Positions 5,294-5,491 of a stretch of DNA of 5,491 nucleotides are shown here, piece by piece; position 1 is the stretch's first letter; every line of letters begins with the position of its first letter. Position numbers and translations under genes: made by a program. Source of the stretch: Chloroflexota bacterium (lineage in GTDB: Bacteria; Chloroflexota; Anaerolineae; UBA7937; B3-Chlor). The stretch spans positions 1 to 5,491 of the forward strand of contig JAUWYD010000099.1 of the NCBI GenBank assembly GCA_030616025.1, given 5' to 3'. Under the pieces are notes generated by a model that saw nothing but the letters and a program-made list of their open reading frames with translations, was not told where the DNA came from and ran no database searches.

Positions 5294-5491
5294 CTACTCC
5301 GTCGCACAGTCTCCACACAACTCCAGCAAACCCAAGGTCTCCAACGTCTCTCGTTTCGGGATACCCGTCCCCACATCCCAACCGTGGGCCTCATAGTACT
5401 GGTCCAGCAACTGATCGAGCATCTCCTTGTCAGTCACCATTCCCTCCTGGGGACCCTCGGGCACAGGTGTGTTCATCATCCGCCAGGGCAA
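5294..5491 (-). CDS. Aldehyde:ferredoxin oxidoreductase (AOR family), C-terminal fragment (cut by window edge)
   Basis: The last 65 codons of a larger gene that runs out of the window; the TTG at the edge (5491-5489) is probably an internal Leu rather than a start. The fragment matches the C-terminal end of AOR/FOR/GOR-type tungsten enzymes: PVPEGPQEG near its start, then LDQLLDQYYEAHGWD and GIPKRETLETLGL. The latter corresponds to the family pattern of Leu-x-x-Tyr-Tyr-x-x-(Arg/His)-Gly-Trp-Asp followed by a Pro-led helix and Leu-Gly-Leu. These enzymes are cytoplasmic, hold a tungsten-bis-pterin centre and one [4Fe-4S] cluster, and oxidise aldehydes to acids with ferredoxin. The metal- and cluster-binding regions are outside the window, so activity and subtype cannot be judged. 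The short tail ends in CGDCATE, with a Cys-x-x-Cys of unknown use. The MoaD-like gene follows after 9 nt. Confidence 0.85.
   Translation of the reverse strand: MPWRMMNTPVPEGPQEGMVTDKEMLDQLLDQYYEAHGWDVGTGIPKRETLETLGLLELCGDCATE

Noticed and set aside
5131..5394. Minus-strand 87-codon frame across the AOR-MoaD junction
   Set aside because: It overlaps both real genes out of frame, is rich in Arg, Trp and Cys, and has no homology pattern.
1..5491. CRISPR arrays, tRNA/rRNA genes, insertion sequences, phage genes
   Set aside because: No spaced direct repeats, transposase or integrase motifs, terminal inverted repeats or tRNA-like cloverleaf were seen. The region is almost wholly explained by the coding sequences listed.

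Overview
The window is one block of genes, all transcribed on the minus strand with no convincing gene on the plus strand. Read in the direction of transcription (high to low coordinates) it holds: the last 65 codons of a tungsten-type aldehyde:ferredoxin oxidoreductase (AOR); a MoaD/ThiS-type ubiquitin-fold sulfur-carrier protein; a secreted lipoprotein solute-binding protein of the SBP_bac_5 (oligopeptide/dipeptide/nickel) family; two inner-membrane permeases (OppB-like, then OppC-like); an OppD-like ATPase; and the first 19 codons of a second ATPase of the OppF type. This is a complete Opp/Dpp-type importer order (SBP-B-C-D-F), cut by the window edge inside the last gene, directly behind an aor-moaD pair.

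Organism. The SBP has a short signal peptide with a lipobox, followed by a long Pro/Thr/Ala/Glu-rich linker. That style is common in Chloroflexota (Anaerolineae and relatives). Together with a GC-rich bacterial gene style, good Shine-Dalgarno sequences and an oxygen-sensitive type of enzyme, it suggests an uncultured anaerobic Chloroflexota-like bacterium. This is inference from style; no rRNA or other marker is present.

How the genes may work together. AOR-family enzymes oxidise aldehydes to carboxylic acids with ferredoxin as acceptor, using a tungsten-bis-pterin cofactor whose dithiolene sulfurs come from a MoaD-type carrier. A peptide importer next to them would fit peptide or amino-acid fermentation, where amino-acid-derived aldehydes are oxidised. 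The substrate of the importer cannot be read from sequence, so the link is a hypothesis.

Control and non-coding DNA. Most junctions are tight (9 nt AOR-moaD, 2 nt oppC-oppD, 10 nt oppD-oppF). Two longer gaps lie inside the transporter: 120 nt between the SBP and oppB, holding a perfect 13-bp GC-rich hairpin without a U-tract, and 113 nt between oppB and oppC, holding a weaker imperfect hairpin. The most unusual spot is the moaD-SBP junction. There the MoaD-like protein runs 23 residues past its diglycine, an 11-nt perfect match to the 16S anti-Shine-Dalgarno complement sits just before tandem stop codons, and a 27-codon overlapping frame runs to the SBP ribosome-binding site. No stretch over 300 bases lacks a gene.
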